This document shows positions 7,731 through 16,405 of a stretch of DNA of 16,405 nucleotides, in pieces. Below the pieces are notes generated by a model. It did no database searches, was not told the origin of the DNA, and saw only the letters and a program-made list of their open reading frames with translations. The stretch spans positions 1 to 16,405 of the forward strand of contig DATBBL010000266.1 of the NCBI GenBank assembly GCA_036271015.1, in the 5' to 3' direction. A program made the translations under genes and the position numbers. The stretch is from DASUAS01 sp036271015 (GTDB taxonomy: Bacteria; Actinomycetota; Acidimicrobiia; IMCC26256; DASPTH01). Numbering within the stretch: the stretch's first letter is position 1; each line of letters opens with the position of its first letter.

Positions 7731-9383
7731 ATGCCGGTGCCCGCGCGTCCGAATGTGCTCTTCGTGATGACCGACGAGGAGCGGTACCCGCCGCCGTACG
7801 AGGCCGAGGCGCTGGCGGAGTTCCGTCGCACGCAGCTCCCCGCGCGCGAGCGCCTGCGCGCGCTGAGCCGCGAGCTGCACCGGCACTACGCGGGCGCGAC
7901 GGCCTGCTCGCCGAGCCGGACCACGCTCTTCACCGGCCAGTACCCGTCGCTGCACGGCGTCACCGACACCGACGGGCTCACGAAGGCGGCCACCGACCCG
8001 GCCATGCACTTCCTCGATCCCGACACCGTGCCGACCATGGGGGACTGGTTCCGCGCCGCCGGCTACCGCACCCACTACCGGGGCAAGTGGCACGTCTCCC
8101 ACCCCGACCTCGTGGTGCCCGGCACCCACCAGAGCCTGCGGGCGAACGACGTCGACGGGGTCGTCGACCCCAGCGCGGTCGACGCCTACCGGCGCGCCGA
8201 CCGGCTCGACCAGTTCGGGTTCTCGGGGTGGATCGGGCGCGAGCCGCACGGTGCCGACAAGGCTGACTGCGGGTTCGTGCGCGACGGCGTGTTCGCCCAC
8301 CAGGTGGTCGACCTGTTCGCCGAGCTGGCCGCGGCCGACGACGGCCGGCCCTGGCTGGCGGTGGCGTCGTTCGTGAACCCGCACGACATCGCGTTCAGCG
8401 GGCTCGGGTGGAGCGCGCTGGGGTTCCCGCCCGTGCCGGAGTCGATCCCCGACGTCCCCGAGGCACCGTCGCAGTCGGACTCCTTCGCGGGCCGGCCCGA
8501 CTGCCAGCGCCAGTTCCGCGACGTGTGGCCCAAGCTCTTGTATCCGCAGGACACCGACCTCACGTACCGGCGGCTGTACCACTTCCTGCACGTGCTCGTC
8601 GACGCCGCGATCATGCGCATCCTCGACGAGCTGCACACGCGCCGCCTCGCCGACAACACCATCATCGTGTTCACCTCCGACCACGGCGACCTGCTCGGTG
8701 CGCACGGCGGGTTGCCACAGAAGTGGCACAACGCGTTCGACGAGGCCATCCGCGTGCCGCTGCTCGTATCCGGCCCGCACATCGACCCGGGTGCCGGCGG
8801 CGTCGAGATCGCGACCAGCCACGTCGACCTCGTGCCGACGCTGCTCGGGCTGGCCGGAGTCGACGTGGAAGCCGCGGCCGCGGCGGTCGCCCGTCACCAC
8901 GTGGAGACGCAGCCGCTCCCCGGTCGCGACCTCGCCCCGCTGCTCACCGGCACCGTCACCGCGGACGCGCTCGACGCGCCCGTGTACTTCATGACCGAGG
9001 ACCAGATCAGCCGGGGCCTGCGCATGACCAACCGGTTCACGGGCGAGGCGTTCGAGCCGGTCGGGGAGCCGGACAAGGTCGAGTCGGTGATCACGCGGCT
9101 GCCCACGGGGCGCGGTGGGGTGCCCGAGCTCTGGAAGCTCAACCACTACTACGACCGGCTGTCCGAGTGGCAGGAGTCGCGCGGCATCCGGGCCGACCCG
9201 TTCGCGCCGCCTCCGGTCGAGGCGCAGTGGGAGCTGCACAACCTGACCACCGACCCCGAGGAGCGCACCAACCTCGCCGACATCGCTGCCGTGTCCTCGA
9301 TCCGGGCGCAGCTGGAGACGGTGCTCGCGCGCACCCGCGACGAGATGCGGCGCACCCCGCAGCACGTGAACGTCCCGGCCTGA
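7731..9383 (+). CDS. Type I sulfatase (formylglycine-dependent, alkaline-phosphatase superfamily)
   Basis: Sulfatase of 550 residues that would hydrolyse a sulfate ester. NVLFVMTDEER (8-18) supplies metal ligands, with Asp15 followed by Glu16 where many sulfatases have a second Asp. The activation motif CSPSR (59-63) has Cys59 in the C-x-P-x-R sequence that is oxidised to formylglycine. GKWH (Lys119, His121) and TSDHGD (Asp317, His318) provide further active-site and metal residues. An extra charged segment (about 17-50) separates the first metal motif from the CSPSR loop. No signal peptide is visible, so it is probably cytosolic, which argues for a small imported substrate. No formylglycine-generating enzyme or anaerobic maturase is in the window. 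The substrate is unknown. The gene is compact with its neighbours but appears to have its own -10. Confidence 0.93.
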   Translation: MPVPARPNVLFVMTDEERYPPPYEAEALAEFRRTQLPARERLRALSRELHRHYAGATACSPSRTTLFTGQYPSLHGVTDTDGLTKAATDPAMHFLDPDTVPTMGDWFRAAGYRTHYRGKWHVSHPDLVVPGTHQSLRANDVDGVVDPSAVDAYRRADRLDQFGFSGWIGREPHGADKADCGFVRDGVFAHQVVDLFAELAAADDGRPWLAVASFVNPHDIAFSGLGWSALGFPPVPESIPDVPEAPSQSDSFAGRPDCQRQFRDVWPKLLYPQDTDLTYRRLYHFLHVLVDAAIMRILDELHTRRLADNTIIVFTSDHGDLLGAHGGLPQKWHNAFDEAIRVPLLVSGPHIDPGAGGVEIATSHVDLVPTLLGLAGVDVEAAAAAVARHHVETQPLPGRDLAPLLTGTVTADALDAPVYFMTEDQISRGLRMTNRFTGEAFEPVGEPDKVESVITRLPTGRGGVPELWKLNHYYDRLSEWQESRGIRADPFAPPPVEAQWELHNLTTDPEERTNLADIAAVSSIRAQLETVLARTRDEMRRTPQHVNVPA

Positions 9384-9412
9384 CGCGCGCACGAACCCGC
9401 GGCGTCGGGTGC

Positions 9413-9418
9413 CACCAT
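9413..9418 (+). promoter_or_regulatory. Leaderless -10-like element for the lipase-like gene
   Basis: CACCAT, followed by six bases and the GTG at 9425, keeps A at position 2 and T at position 6 of the -10. It supports GTG 9425 as the start. The nearby ATG at 9417 opens a frame that stops after seven codons. Confidence 0.4.
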
Positions 9419-9424
9419 GAACCG

Positions 9425-10606
9425 GTGCAGGCGCGGGTGAGGGCGACGGTGACGGTCATGGCGATCGTGACGGTGACGGTGTTGGTCGTCGCGGTGCTAT
9501 TGGCATCGCCCGCGCCGGCAGCGGTCGCGGCCGACGACTTCTACGCGCCGCCGTCCCCGCTCCCTGCCGCAGCCCCCGGCACGCTGATCCGGACGGAACC
9601 GATCGTCGCACCGGCCGGGGCCCGCGCCTGGCGCATCCTCTACCACTCGCGCGCGCTCGACGGCCGGGACGTGGCCGAATCCGGCCTGGTCGTGGCGCCC
9701 AACGGCCCCGCGCCGGCCGGCGGCCGCCCGGTGATGAGCTGGGCGCACGGCACGAGCGGGCTCGCCGACGTCTGCGCGCCGTCGCGTGCGGCCGACGCTG
9801 CGAGCGCGGTGCCGTACGTCGCCGACCTGCTCGCGCGCGGCTACGTGGTCGCGGCGGCCGACTACGAGGGCCTCGGCACCCCCGGCCCCCACCCGTACCT
9901 GGTGGGCCCGAGTGAAGGTCGCAGCGTGCTCGACGCCGCGCGCGCGGCACGCCGGGTCGACGGCGCCGGCGCCGGCCGCACCGTCGTGGTCGCCGGGCAC
10001 TCGCAGGGCGGGCAGGCGGCGGTGTTCGCCGGCGAGCTCGCCCGCCGGTACGCGCCCGACCTCGACGTGCGGGGCGTGGCGGCGCTCGCACCGGCCGAGG
10101 TCGACCGGCTGTTCAGCGCGGCCGAGACCCGGCCCGACATGCAGGGCTTCGTGGCCATGGCCGCCGAGGGCCTCCGCGCCGCCTTCCCGAAGGCCGACGT
10201 CGACGCGGTCCTGACCCCGGGGGTCGTCGCCACGCTGCGCGAGCTCGACGGCACCGCGTGCCTGTTCACGACTCTGGCCGGGTTCCGGGACCGGGGCATC
10301 ACCGTCCTGCGCGCCGATCCGGACTCGGTCCCGTCGGTGCGCGCCGCGCTACGTCGGAGCGTTCCGGCCCGGGCGCGGACGACGGTCCCGCTGGCGGTGT
10401 ACCAGGGCGGGCAGGACCAGCTGGTGCTTCCCGACGCCACGGCCGCCTTCGTCGCCCGGGCGTGCGCCCGTGAGGACCGCGTCACCGCGCGCGTGTACCC
10501 CGACGCGGACCACGGCAGCGTGCTCGACGCGGCGGCGCCGGCGCTGCTCCAGTGGCTCGCCGACCGGGTCGCCGGCGCGCCGGCGCCATCGACCTGCCGC
10601 GGCTAG
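9425..10606 (+). CDS. Secreted alpha/beta hydrolase, secretory-lipase (LIP) family
   Basis: Exported serine hydrolase of 393 residues. Residues 1-35 form a signal peptide: Arg4 and Arg6, a long Val/Thr/Leu-rich core, and an AVA|AD cleavage site near 35. The mature part has the alpha/beta-hydrolase order SWAHGTSG (oxyanion region), YEGLGTPG, nucleophile Ser193 in GHSQGG, Asp331 in GGQDQLV and His363 in DADHGSV, a complete catalytic triad. The pattern fits the PF03583 secretory lipase group known from actinobacteria and fungi, acting on lipids or other esters outside the membrane. A cysteine pair (Cys near the HGTSG segment and the C-terminal STCRG Cys) could form a disulfide; that is inference. 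GTG 9425 is chosen over ATG 9461, since the longer form gives the basic n-region and follows a -10 element. Its TAG overlaps the opposing gene's TAG. Confidence 0.87.
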   Translation: MQARVRATVTVMAIVTVTVLVVAVLLASPAPAAVAADDFYAPPSPLPAAAPGTLIRTEPIVAPAGARAWRILYHSRALDGRDVAESGLVVAPNGPAPAGGRPVMSWAHGTSGLADVCAPSRAADAASAVPYVADLLARGYVVAAADYEGLGTPGPHPYLVGPSEGRSVLDAARAARRVDGAGAGRTVVVAGHSQGGQAAVFAGELARRYAPDLDVRGVAALAPAEVDRLFSAAETRPDMQGFVAMAAEGLRAAFPKADVDAVLTPGVVATLRELDGTACLFTTLAGFRDRGITVLRADPDSVPSVRAALRRSVPARARTTVPLAVYQGGQDQLVLPDATAAFVARACAREDRVTARVYPDADHGSVLDAAAPALLQWLADRVAGAPAPSTCRG

Positions 10607-11087
10607 GCGTCCGGTTCGATCACGTCACCGACGCGGAGCTCGCCGTCGTCGAGCAGCTCGGCCCGGAGACCGCCACGGTGCACCAGCGCCGCGCGCACAC
10701 CCGGGAGCCTGGTGAGCTGCTCGAGGTACGCGCACGGCTCCGCCAACCGCAGGCCGCGGACCCGGACCGCGCCGATGCGGAACGTGCGACCGACGAGCCG
10801 GTCGAGCGGCACGCCCTCGGTCACGAGGTTGCGCCGGGTGTCGGCCTCGGTGACGTCGAGGCCGTCGGCCCGGACCGCGTCGACCGCTTCGCGCTCGATC
10901 AGCGTCACGTCGCGCGGGCCACCTCCTCTGGCCGAGAAGGTGCCGGTCGCGAGCGCGTACCGGTCGCCGGCGAGGCCGACGCCCGCCCGTGCCGCGATGG
11001 TGGCGCACGCGATCATCGGCGCGCCCCCGCTCGGGGCCACGAAGATGCCGACCAGCCGACCCCGGAACCCCGGCACGTCCCGACCGC

Positions 11088-11091
<4 letters not shown>
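10603..11091 (-). CDS. Small single-domain MOSC protein at the end of the peptide-transport operon
   Basis: Cytosolic protein of 162 residues consisting of one MOSC domain. Features are GLAGDRYALATGTFS (39-53), the VTLIEREAVDAV segment (62-73), RRNLVTEGVPLDRLVG (86-101) and the conserved cysteine Cys120 in RLAEPCAYL. These fit the short YiiM-like/stand-alone MOSC class and are quite different from the longer MOSC protein at 7009. A role in sulfur carriage or molybdenum-cofactor chemistry is known for the superfamily; the specific reaction is unknown. The ATG (11091) overlaps the ATPase stop as ATGA, so translation is probably coupled to the transporter operon although no functional link is obvious. 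It ends convergently with the lipase-like gene, with both TAG codons inside one CTAG. Confidence 0.87.
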
Positions 11092-12109
<1,018 letters not shown>

Positions 12110-12110
<1 letters not shown>

Positions 12111-13171
12111 CAGCGCTGTTCGACTCCCTCGTTGCGGGCCCGCGCCGCCTGGCCCTCGGGCGTGCCCACCGGGAACCAGCAGCGGAACTCGTGACCCGGC
12201 GTGGCGCCCGGTCGCAACGGCGGCTGCTCCTCGAGACAGCGGTCCTGCACGTAGGCGCACCGTGCCGCGAAGCGGCATCCGGTCGGCAGGTGCACCAGGT
12301 CGGGCGGGCGGCCCGGGATGGCGGACAGCCGCGTGTGGCTGGGCTGGTCGATCGTCGGGATCGAGTGCAGCAGTGCTTCGGTGTAGGGCATCTTCATGTC
12401 GGAGAACAGCGTCGCGGTGGCGGCCTTCTCCACCACCTGGCCCGCGTACATCACGATCACCTCGTCGGCCCGGCCGGCCACGACCCCGAGGTCGTGGGTC
12501 ACCAGCGCGAGCGCCATGAACCGCTCGCGCTGCTGCGCCTCGAGCAGGTCGAGCACCTGGGCCTGCACGGTCACGTCGAGCGCGGTGGTCGGCTCGTCGG
12601 CCAGCAGCAGCTGCGGTCCGCACGCGAGCGCGACCGCGATGCACACCCGCTGGCGGAGGCCGCCGGAGAGCTGGTGCGGGTACTCGTCCATGCGGCGCTG
12701 CGGGTCGGGGACGCGCACCGATTCGAGCAGCGACAGGGCGAGCTCGCGCGCGAACGTGCGGCTCACGTCGAGGTGGGCGTGGATCGACTCGGTGATCTGG
12801 TGACCGACCTTCATGACCGGGTTGAGCGAGGTCATCGGGTCCTGGAACACCATGCCCATGTGCGCGCCCCAGTACTTCCGCATCTGCCTGGGCGGCGCCG
12901 ACCCGATCTCCACCCCCTCGAACCGGATCGAGCCCTGGCGGCGCACCCCCGACTTCGGCAGCAGGCCCATGATCGAGCGCGTGAGCACGGTCTTGCCCGA
13001 GCCCGATTCGCCCACGATGCCGACGGTGCGGCCGCGCTCGAGGGTGAACGAGACGCCGTCGACCGCGTGCACCAACCCGCGGTCGCTCTCGAACCAGGTG
13101 GCCAGATCGCGTACCTCGAGCAGCGGGGTGGCGCCGGCCGGCGCCTCGGGACCGGGCTGGATCGCGCTCAC
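12110..13171 (-). CDS. Oligopeptide/dipeptide ABC transporter ATPase, DppD/OppD-type
   Basis: Cytosolic ATP-binding subunit of 353 residues, partner of the DppF-type ATPase. Walker A is GESGSGKT (54-61), the Q-loop is in MVFQDPMTSLNP (Gln110), the signature is LSGGLRQR (168-175), Walker B is LLLADEP (188-194) and the switch histidine is His226. The C-terminal extension has GCRFAARCAYVQDRC and a later RCWFP, the cysteine set linked to a [4Fe-4S] cluster in this family. The start is GTG at 13171, which overlaps the permease C stop (GTGA), so translation is probably coupled. GTG is preferred because about 15 linker residues precede the LLEVRDL strand, as is normal; no other start fits the overlap. 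The protein has full length for the family and no damaged motif. Confidence 0.94.
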
Positions 13172-13998
13172 AACGACGCTTCCCGCACGTCGAAGTGCGC
13201 GAGGACGGCATCGCCGAGGAGGTTCAGCGACAACACGGTGAGGAAGATCATGAGCGCGGGCTCGAACACCACATGCGGTGCCAGCGAGATGACCTGCCGG
13301 CCGCCGGCGATCATGTTGCCCCACGTCGGTGTGTCGGCGGGCACGCTCGCCCCGAGGATGCTGAGCGTGCCCTCGGCGACGATGGCGACCGCGATGCCGA
13401 GCAGTGCGATCGACAGCATCGCCGGCAGCACGTTGGGCAGCACCTCTCGCCAGACGATGCGGAGGTTCTTCGCGCCCTGCGCACGCGCGGCGAGCACGAA
13501 GTCGCGCTCGGACCACGACATCGCGCTCGCCCGCGTGATTCGCCCCAGCACCGGGATGGACACGATCCCGAGCGCGATGATCAGCGCGACCTCGGGATCG
13601 AGCCCGGCGGTCGCCCGGCCCGCGGTGGCCGCGGGGGCGCGCAGGATGGTGACCAGCGCCAGCGCCAGGATCACCGCCGGAATCGACAGGAACACGTCGA
13701 ACAGGCCCGACATGATCGTGTCGGTCCGCCCGCGGAAGTAGCCGGCGAGCAGCCCGAGCACGCCGCCGAGCACGAACCCGATGAGCACCGCGACGGTGGC
13801 GATGACGAGCGTCGTGCGGCCCCCCCAGAGCAGGCGCGACAGCATGTCGCGCCCGTTCGGGTCGCCGCCGAGCAGGTGCCCGGGCGCGGTACCCGCCTTG
13901 GCGAACGGGCCCCGCCGGGCGATCTGGGTGATCGAGTTCTGCGGGTCGTCGAGGGGGAGGTACGGCGCGAGGATCGCCCCTCCGACCACGAAGGCCAT
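13168..13998 (-). CDS. Oligopeptide/dipeptide ABC transporter permease, DppC/OppC-type (start uncertain)
   Basis: Inner-membrane permease. From ATG 13998 it is 276 residues. GGDPNGRDMLSRLLWGG (44-60) is the DppC-family motif before the second membrane helix. The hydrophobic helices include about 63-87, 103-120, 137-152, 190-210 and 245-262. The EAA loop, RDFVLAARAQGAKNLR through VLPN (165-189), contacts the ATPases. The chosen ATG is only the first canonical start in the frame. It cuts the first membrane helix, whose upstream half (VGTWLSLAW) is encoded just before it, so the true protein probably begins further upstream, in 13999-14160. It pairs with the DppB-type permease. Its stop overlaps the next gene's GTG. 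Confidence 0.88.
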   Translation of the reverse strand: MAFVVGGAILAPYLPLDDPQNSITQIARRGPFAKAGTAPGHLLGGDPNGRDMLSRLLWGGRTTLVIATVAVLIGFVLGGVLGLLAGYFRGRTDTIMSGLFDVFLSIPAVILALALVTILRAPAATAGRATAGLDPEVALIIALGIVSIPVLGRITRASAMSWSERDFVLAARAQGAKNLRIVWREVLPNVLPAMLSIALLGIAVAIVAEGTLSILGASVPADTPTWGNMIAGGRQVISLAPHVVFEPALMIFLTVLSLNLLGDAVLAHFDVREASL

Positions 13999-14160
13999 CC
14001 AGGCGAGCGACAGCCACGTGCCGACGCGCAGCGCGCGCCGCCGCTTCCCGCCCGCCTCCGGGCCCGAGGTGACGGCGGCGAAGTCGACGGTCCCCGCGTC
14101 GGCCGGCGTGCCGCGGTCCGCCGCGTCGCGCGCGATCTCGCCCAGCGCGGTGGCGACGGC
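13999..14160 (-). other. Probable N-terminal coding extension of permease C lacking a canonical start codon
   Basis: These 54 codons continue the permease C frame upstream to the TGA of permease B, which is in the same frame. All 54 end in G or C, as in real genes here. The translation contains an acidic/Ala-rich leader and then KRRRALRVGTWLSLAW, the missing first half of helix 1. There is no ATG, GTG or TTG in the stretch. Only CTG codons occur, at 14145, 14031 and 14013. A CTG start, TGA read-through, a frameshifted start from the GTG at 14177, or a sequence error could each explain it. Confidence 0.65.
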
Positions 14161-15156
14161 TCAGGCTGCTCGGGCACGGCGGATCCTCGGGTCGAGCACG
14201 ATGTACAGCGAGTCGATGGCGAAGTTGATCAGCACGTAGCCGATGGCGATGATCGCGATGTAGCTCTGGAGCTCGACGTACTGGCGCGCGCTGATCGCCT
14301 GGTAGATGAGCTGTCCGATCCCCGGGATGCCGAAGATGATCTCGACCGCGACCGCCCCACCGACCAGCGTGCCGAAATTGAGCCCGGCCACGGTGAGCAG
14401 GGTGAGGCTCGACGGCTTGAACGCGTGACGCCACAGGATGCGACGGTCCGAGAGCCCTTTCGCCCGGGCCATCGTGATGAAGTCCTCTCGCAGGGTGGCG
14501 ATCATGTCGGTGCGCAGGAGGCGCATGTACACCGCGATCAACCCCGCGGCCAGCGAGATCGCCGGCAGGAGCATCGTGGCGAAGTGGTGGCCGAGGTTGC
14601 CCGTCGGCCGCCCGAACACGCCTTCCAGCCAGCCCGGCGAGTATCCCCCGGCGGGGATCTGGCCGAGCCAGGGTAAGTGGGGTTGCCATTGCACCCCGAC
14701 GAAGTACGCGAGGACGAGGGCGAGCACGAAGCTCGGGAGCGCGAGCAACGCGAACGCGCCCACGTTGATCGCGGTGTCGGTCTTCGTCCCCGAGCGGTAG
14801 CCGGTGAGGACGCCGAGCGGGATGGCCACCGCCAGCGCCATCAGCTGCGCATAGATCATGAGTTGCAGCGAGACCGGCAACGCGTTACGGATCTTGTCGC
14901 TCACCTCGAGATTGTTGGCGTAGTCCTTGCCGAAGTCACCGTGGGCGATGTTGCCGAGCCAGGTGAAGTACTGCTCGAAAAAGGGCTTGTCGAGCCCGTT
15001 GTCCTTGTTGAACTGGGCGCGTTGCGCCTTCGTGCCGAACGGGATCGCGGCTTCGGCCGCGCTCCCGGGCAACAGCCGCAGCAGGCTGAACGTGAACAGC
15101 GTCGCCAGGATGACGACCACCACGAGCCGGACCAGCCTCCTGGCGATCAGCCGCAT
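14161..15156 (-). CDS. Oligopeptide/dipeptide ABC transporter permease, DppB/OppB-type
   Basis: Inner-membrane permease of 331 residues. Helix 1 is at about 8-28 (RLVRLVVVVILATLFTFSLL), followed by the large external loop typical of DppB, then helices near 98-118, 133-154, 197-213, 255-275 and 298-320. The EAA loop, from MARAKGLSDRRILWRHAF to KPS (229-249), docks on the ATPases. FGIPGIGQLIYQAI (275-288) is a family hallmark. ATG 15156 is preceded by GGAAGGGA eight bases upstream, a reasonable ribosome binding site, so unlike many starts here it is not leaderless. That fits an internal operon gene. The gene lies 60 bp after the binding-protein stop, with a hairpin between. Its TGA is in frame with the following permease C coding frame. 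Confidence 0.94.
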   Translation of the reverse strand: MRLIARRLVRLVVVVILATLFTFSLLRLLPGSAAEAAIPFGTKAQRAQFNKDNGLDKPFFEQYFTWLGNIAHGDFGKDYANNLEVSDKIRNALPVSLQLMIYAQLMALAVAIPLGVLTGYRSGTKTDTAINVGAFALLALPSFVLALVLAYFVGVQWQPHLPWLGQIPAGGYSPGWLEGVFGRPTGNLGHHFATMLLPAISLAAGLIAVYMRLLRTDMIATLREDFITMARAKGLSDRRILWRHAFKPSSLTLLTVAGLNFGTLVGGAVAVEIIFGIPGIGQLIYQAISARQYVELQSYIAIIAIGYVLINFAIDSLYIVLDPRIRRARAA

Positions 15157-15179
15157 GCAGCCAGTCCCTTCCGGCCGAC

Positions 15180-15206
15180 CTCGCCCGGGAGCCGCGCCCG
15201 CGCGAG
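15180..15206 (-). terminator. Intercistronic hairpin between binding protein and permease genes
   Basis: On the transcribed (minus) strand CTCGC-G-CGGG (15206-15197) pairs with CCCG-G-GCGAG (15189-15180) around a 7-base loop: 9 pairs with one G/G mismatch. There is no T-run. Such structures after a binding-protein gene commonly protect its mRNA or partly end transcription, giving more binding protein than membrane subunits. That function is inferred here. Confidence 0.35.
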
Positions 15207-15216
15207 TGCGCGAGTG

Positions 15217-16405
15217 CTACTTCTTGACCCAGAGACCGACGACTGGGTGCTTGCCGAACACGAACTCCGCGGTGCCGCCACCGTCGGGAAGCGGCGGCCC
15301 CATGAGACCTTGCACCTTGGGGTTCGACGCGATGTCCCACTGCTCCCAGTACGCCCAGAGGTTGTAGACCTGCGTCGCGAAGATCTTGTTCACCTGTTCG
15401 TAGATGCCCGTGCGCTTCTCGGGGTCGGGCTCCGAGCGACCCTGGTCGAGCAGCGTCTGCAGCTGCGGGTCCTTGAACTTGCCGAAGTTGATCGGCGAGG
15501 CTTCCGTCCACCACACGTACTGCGTGTCGGGGTCTTCTCCCGGGTGGTTCCGCCAGAGCAGGAGGCTGAAGTTCCCGCCCAGCGCGGTGTTCACGAACGA
15601 GGCCTGGTCTTCCTGCTGGAGTGTCGCGTTGATCCCGGCCTGCGCGAACTGCCGCTTGATGAGCTGGGCCTCGCCGCTGTTCTCGGGGTCGTTGGTGCTC
15701 TCGATCACCACGTTGAACTGCCCGGCGTGCGCGTCCTTGTAGGCCTTCACCATCTGCTTCGCCTTGGCGAGGTCGTGCTTCGGGTACCCCGGCTTGGCGA
15801 GATGGCCCGGCACCTTGGTGTCGAACGGCTGGTCGGCGACCTGGAGCTGACTGTCGTTGCGGATCACGTTGATCTGGTTGGTGTCGAGGGCGTAGGCCAC
15901 CGCCTTGCGGGCGTCGAGATCGTCGAAGGGAGGCTTGGCCGCGTTGAGGAGGTAGTAGCGCACCTCGCGCCGGCCCGCCTTCTCGCGCATCTGGTTCAGC
16001 GAGCTGATGCCGTCGAGCTGGGTCATCACCTGGCCGCTGGTCGTGTGCATCATGTCGAGCTGCCCGGCCTGGAGCTGGTTCAGGCGTTGCTCGGCGTCGG
16101 GGTTGGGCTTGAACGTGATCTTGTCGAGGTACGGCAGCTGGGTGCCGAACTGGTCCTTCTGCCAGTAGTGCGGATTGCGGGTGGCGACGAACTCCTGGTT
16201 CTGGATCCAGTGGCCGGCGCCGTTGTAGATCATGAACGGCCCGGTCCCGATGAGGTTCGTCGGGCACGTCTCGGGGTTGGCGAGCTGGGCGGGCGCGGCG
16301 ATCCCCGCCCGTCCGGCGAGGTAGAGGAAGGAGTCGAAGTCGACCCAGGGGACCTTGGTGGTGACCTGCACGGTGAGCGGATCGACGACCGTCGTGTCGG
16401 CGATG
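15217..16405 (-). CDS. Extracellular peptide/nickel-type substrate-binding protein, SBP family 5 (partial)
   Basis: About 395 C-terminal residues are visible. The N-terminus, including any lipoprotein signal, lies beyond the right edge. The frame is open to the last base: ADTTVVDPLTVQVTTKVPW precedes the first internal start, so the GTG at 16371 is not the true start. Family 5 hallmarks are IGTGPFMIYNG, the PYLDKITFKPNPDAEQRLNQ segment with the following LQAGQLDMM, KAVAYALDTNQI, and a second lobe with the KQMVKAYKDA and LLLWRNHPGEDPDTQYVWWT segments. The protein captures a peptide, nickel-chelate or similar small solute outside the membrane and delivers it to the permeases encoded next. The substrate cannot be assigned from this part. 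It ends at TAG 15217, 60 bp before the permease B start. Position and family show it is the first or an early gene of the leftward importer operon. Confidence 0.92.
   Translation of the reverse strand, partial: IADTTVVDPLTVQVTTKVPWVDFDSFLYLAGRAGIAAPAQLANPETCPTNLIGTGPFMIYNGAGHWIQNQEFVATRNPHYWQKDQFGTQLPYLDKITFKPNPDAEQRLNQLQAGQLDMMHTTSGQVMTQLDGISSLNQMREKAGRREVRYYLLNAAKPPFDDLDARKAVAYALDTNQINVIRNDSQLQVADQPFDTKVPGHLAKPGYPKHDLAKAKQMVKAYKDAHAGQFNVVIESTNDPENSGEAQLIKRQFAQAGINATLQQEDQASFVNTALGGNFSLLLWRNHPGEDPDTQYVWWTEASPINFGKFKDPQLQTLLDQGRSEPDPEKRTGIYEQVNKIFATQVYNLWAYWEQWDIASNPKVQGLMGPPLPDGGGTAEFVFGKHPVVGLWVKK

Noticed and set aside
7710..9392. Minus-strand open frame of about 560 codons opposite the sulfatase
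   Set aside because: Its composition is that of a shadow frame, and the plus-strand sulfatase explains the region fully.
9417..9440. ATG at 9417 as start of the lipase-like gene
   Set aside because: The frame closes at TGA after seven codons. GTG 9425 is in the correct frame and follows a -10-like element.
9445..9482. Repeated GTGACGGT units near the start of the lipase-like gene
   Set aside because: They encode the Val/Thr-rich hydrophobic core of the signal peptide, so the repetition is explained by coding needs.
12191..13741. Long plus-strand open frame of about 516 codons opposite the ATPase and permease genes
   Set aside because: It lies antisense to well-conserved ABC transporter genes with intact motifs. 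Its His/Arg/Asp-rich translation is typical of shadow frames in GC-rich DNA.
14161..14177. GTG 14177 as a clean start for permease C
   Set aside because: Its frame gives Pro/Arg/Ser-rich non-membrane sequence with poor third-position GC. It could only reach the permease frame through a frameshift, so it is kept only as one option in the junction finding.

Overview
The window is GC-rich chromosomal DNA that looks actinobacterial. Codon third positions are almost always G or C, several genes start with GTG, genes are tightly packed, and many start codons lie 6-8 bases after a TANNNT-type -10 element with no Shine-Dalgarno sequence, which suggests leaderless transcripts. The exact lineage cannot be fixed from sequence alone. 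An Acidimicrobiia-like or other environmental actinobacterium would fit.

Left part (1-4406): a truncated, leftward, secreted CocE/X-Pro-dipeptidyl-peptidase-type hydrolase is divergent, across only 40 bp, from a short-chain dehydrogenase resembling 3-ketodihydrosphingosine reductase. Next come a 17-bp-arm hairpin, class II fumarase (fumC), a glutathione-peroxidase-family thiol peroxidase, and an NAD(P)-dependent epimerase/reductase, all rightward.

Middle (4407-10606): an ATP-dependent Lon protease follows, with an unusual leader in which a 9-bp inverted repeat pairs with its ribosome binding site. Downstream of lon is an elaborate palindrome. Then come a MOSC-domain protein, a type I sulfatase with an intact CSPSR formylglycine motif, and a secreted lipase-like alpha/beta hydrolase. 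All three appear to have their own leaderless promoter.

Right part (10603-16405, all leftward): a peptide/nickel-type ABC importer operon in the usual order, with substrate-binding protein (N-terminus outside the window), permease B, permease C, ATPase D and ATPase F, and then a second, unrelated MOSC protein. From permease B onward the genes abut or overlap by 1-4 bases, so translational coupling is likely. The last gene is convergent with the lipase-like gene and their stop codons share a CTAG.

I see no mobile element, CRISPR array, tRNA or rRNA, and no gene-free stretch longer than 300 bp. The longest gaps are about 120-130 bp, on either side of lon. Most of the content is ordinary metabolism and transport. 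The best leads are regulatory or translational: the lon leader structure, the permease B/permease C junction that lacks a normal start codon, the palindrome after lon, and the consistent leaderless promoter pattern.
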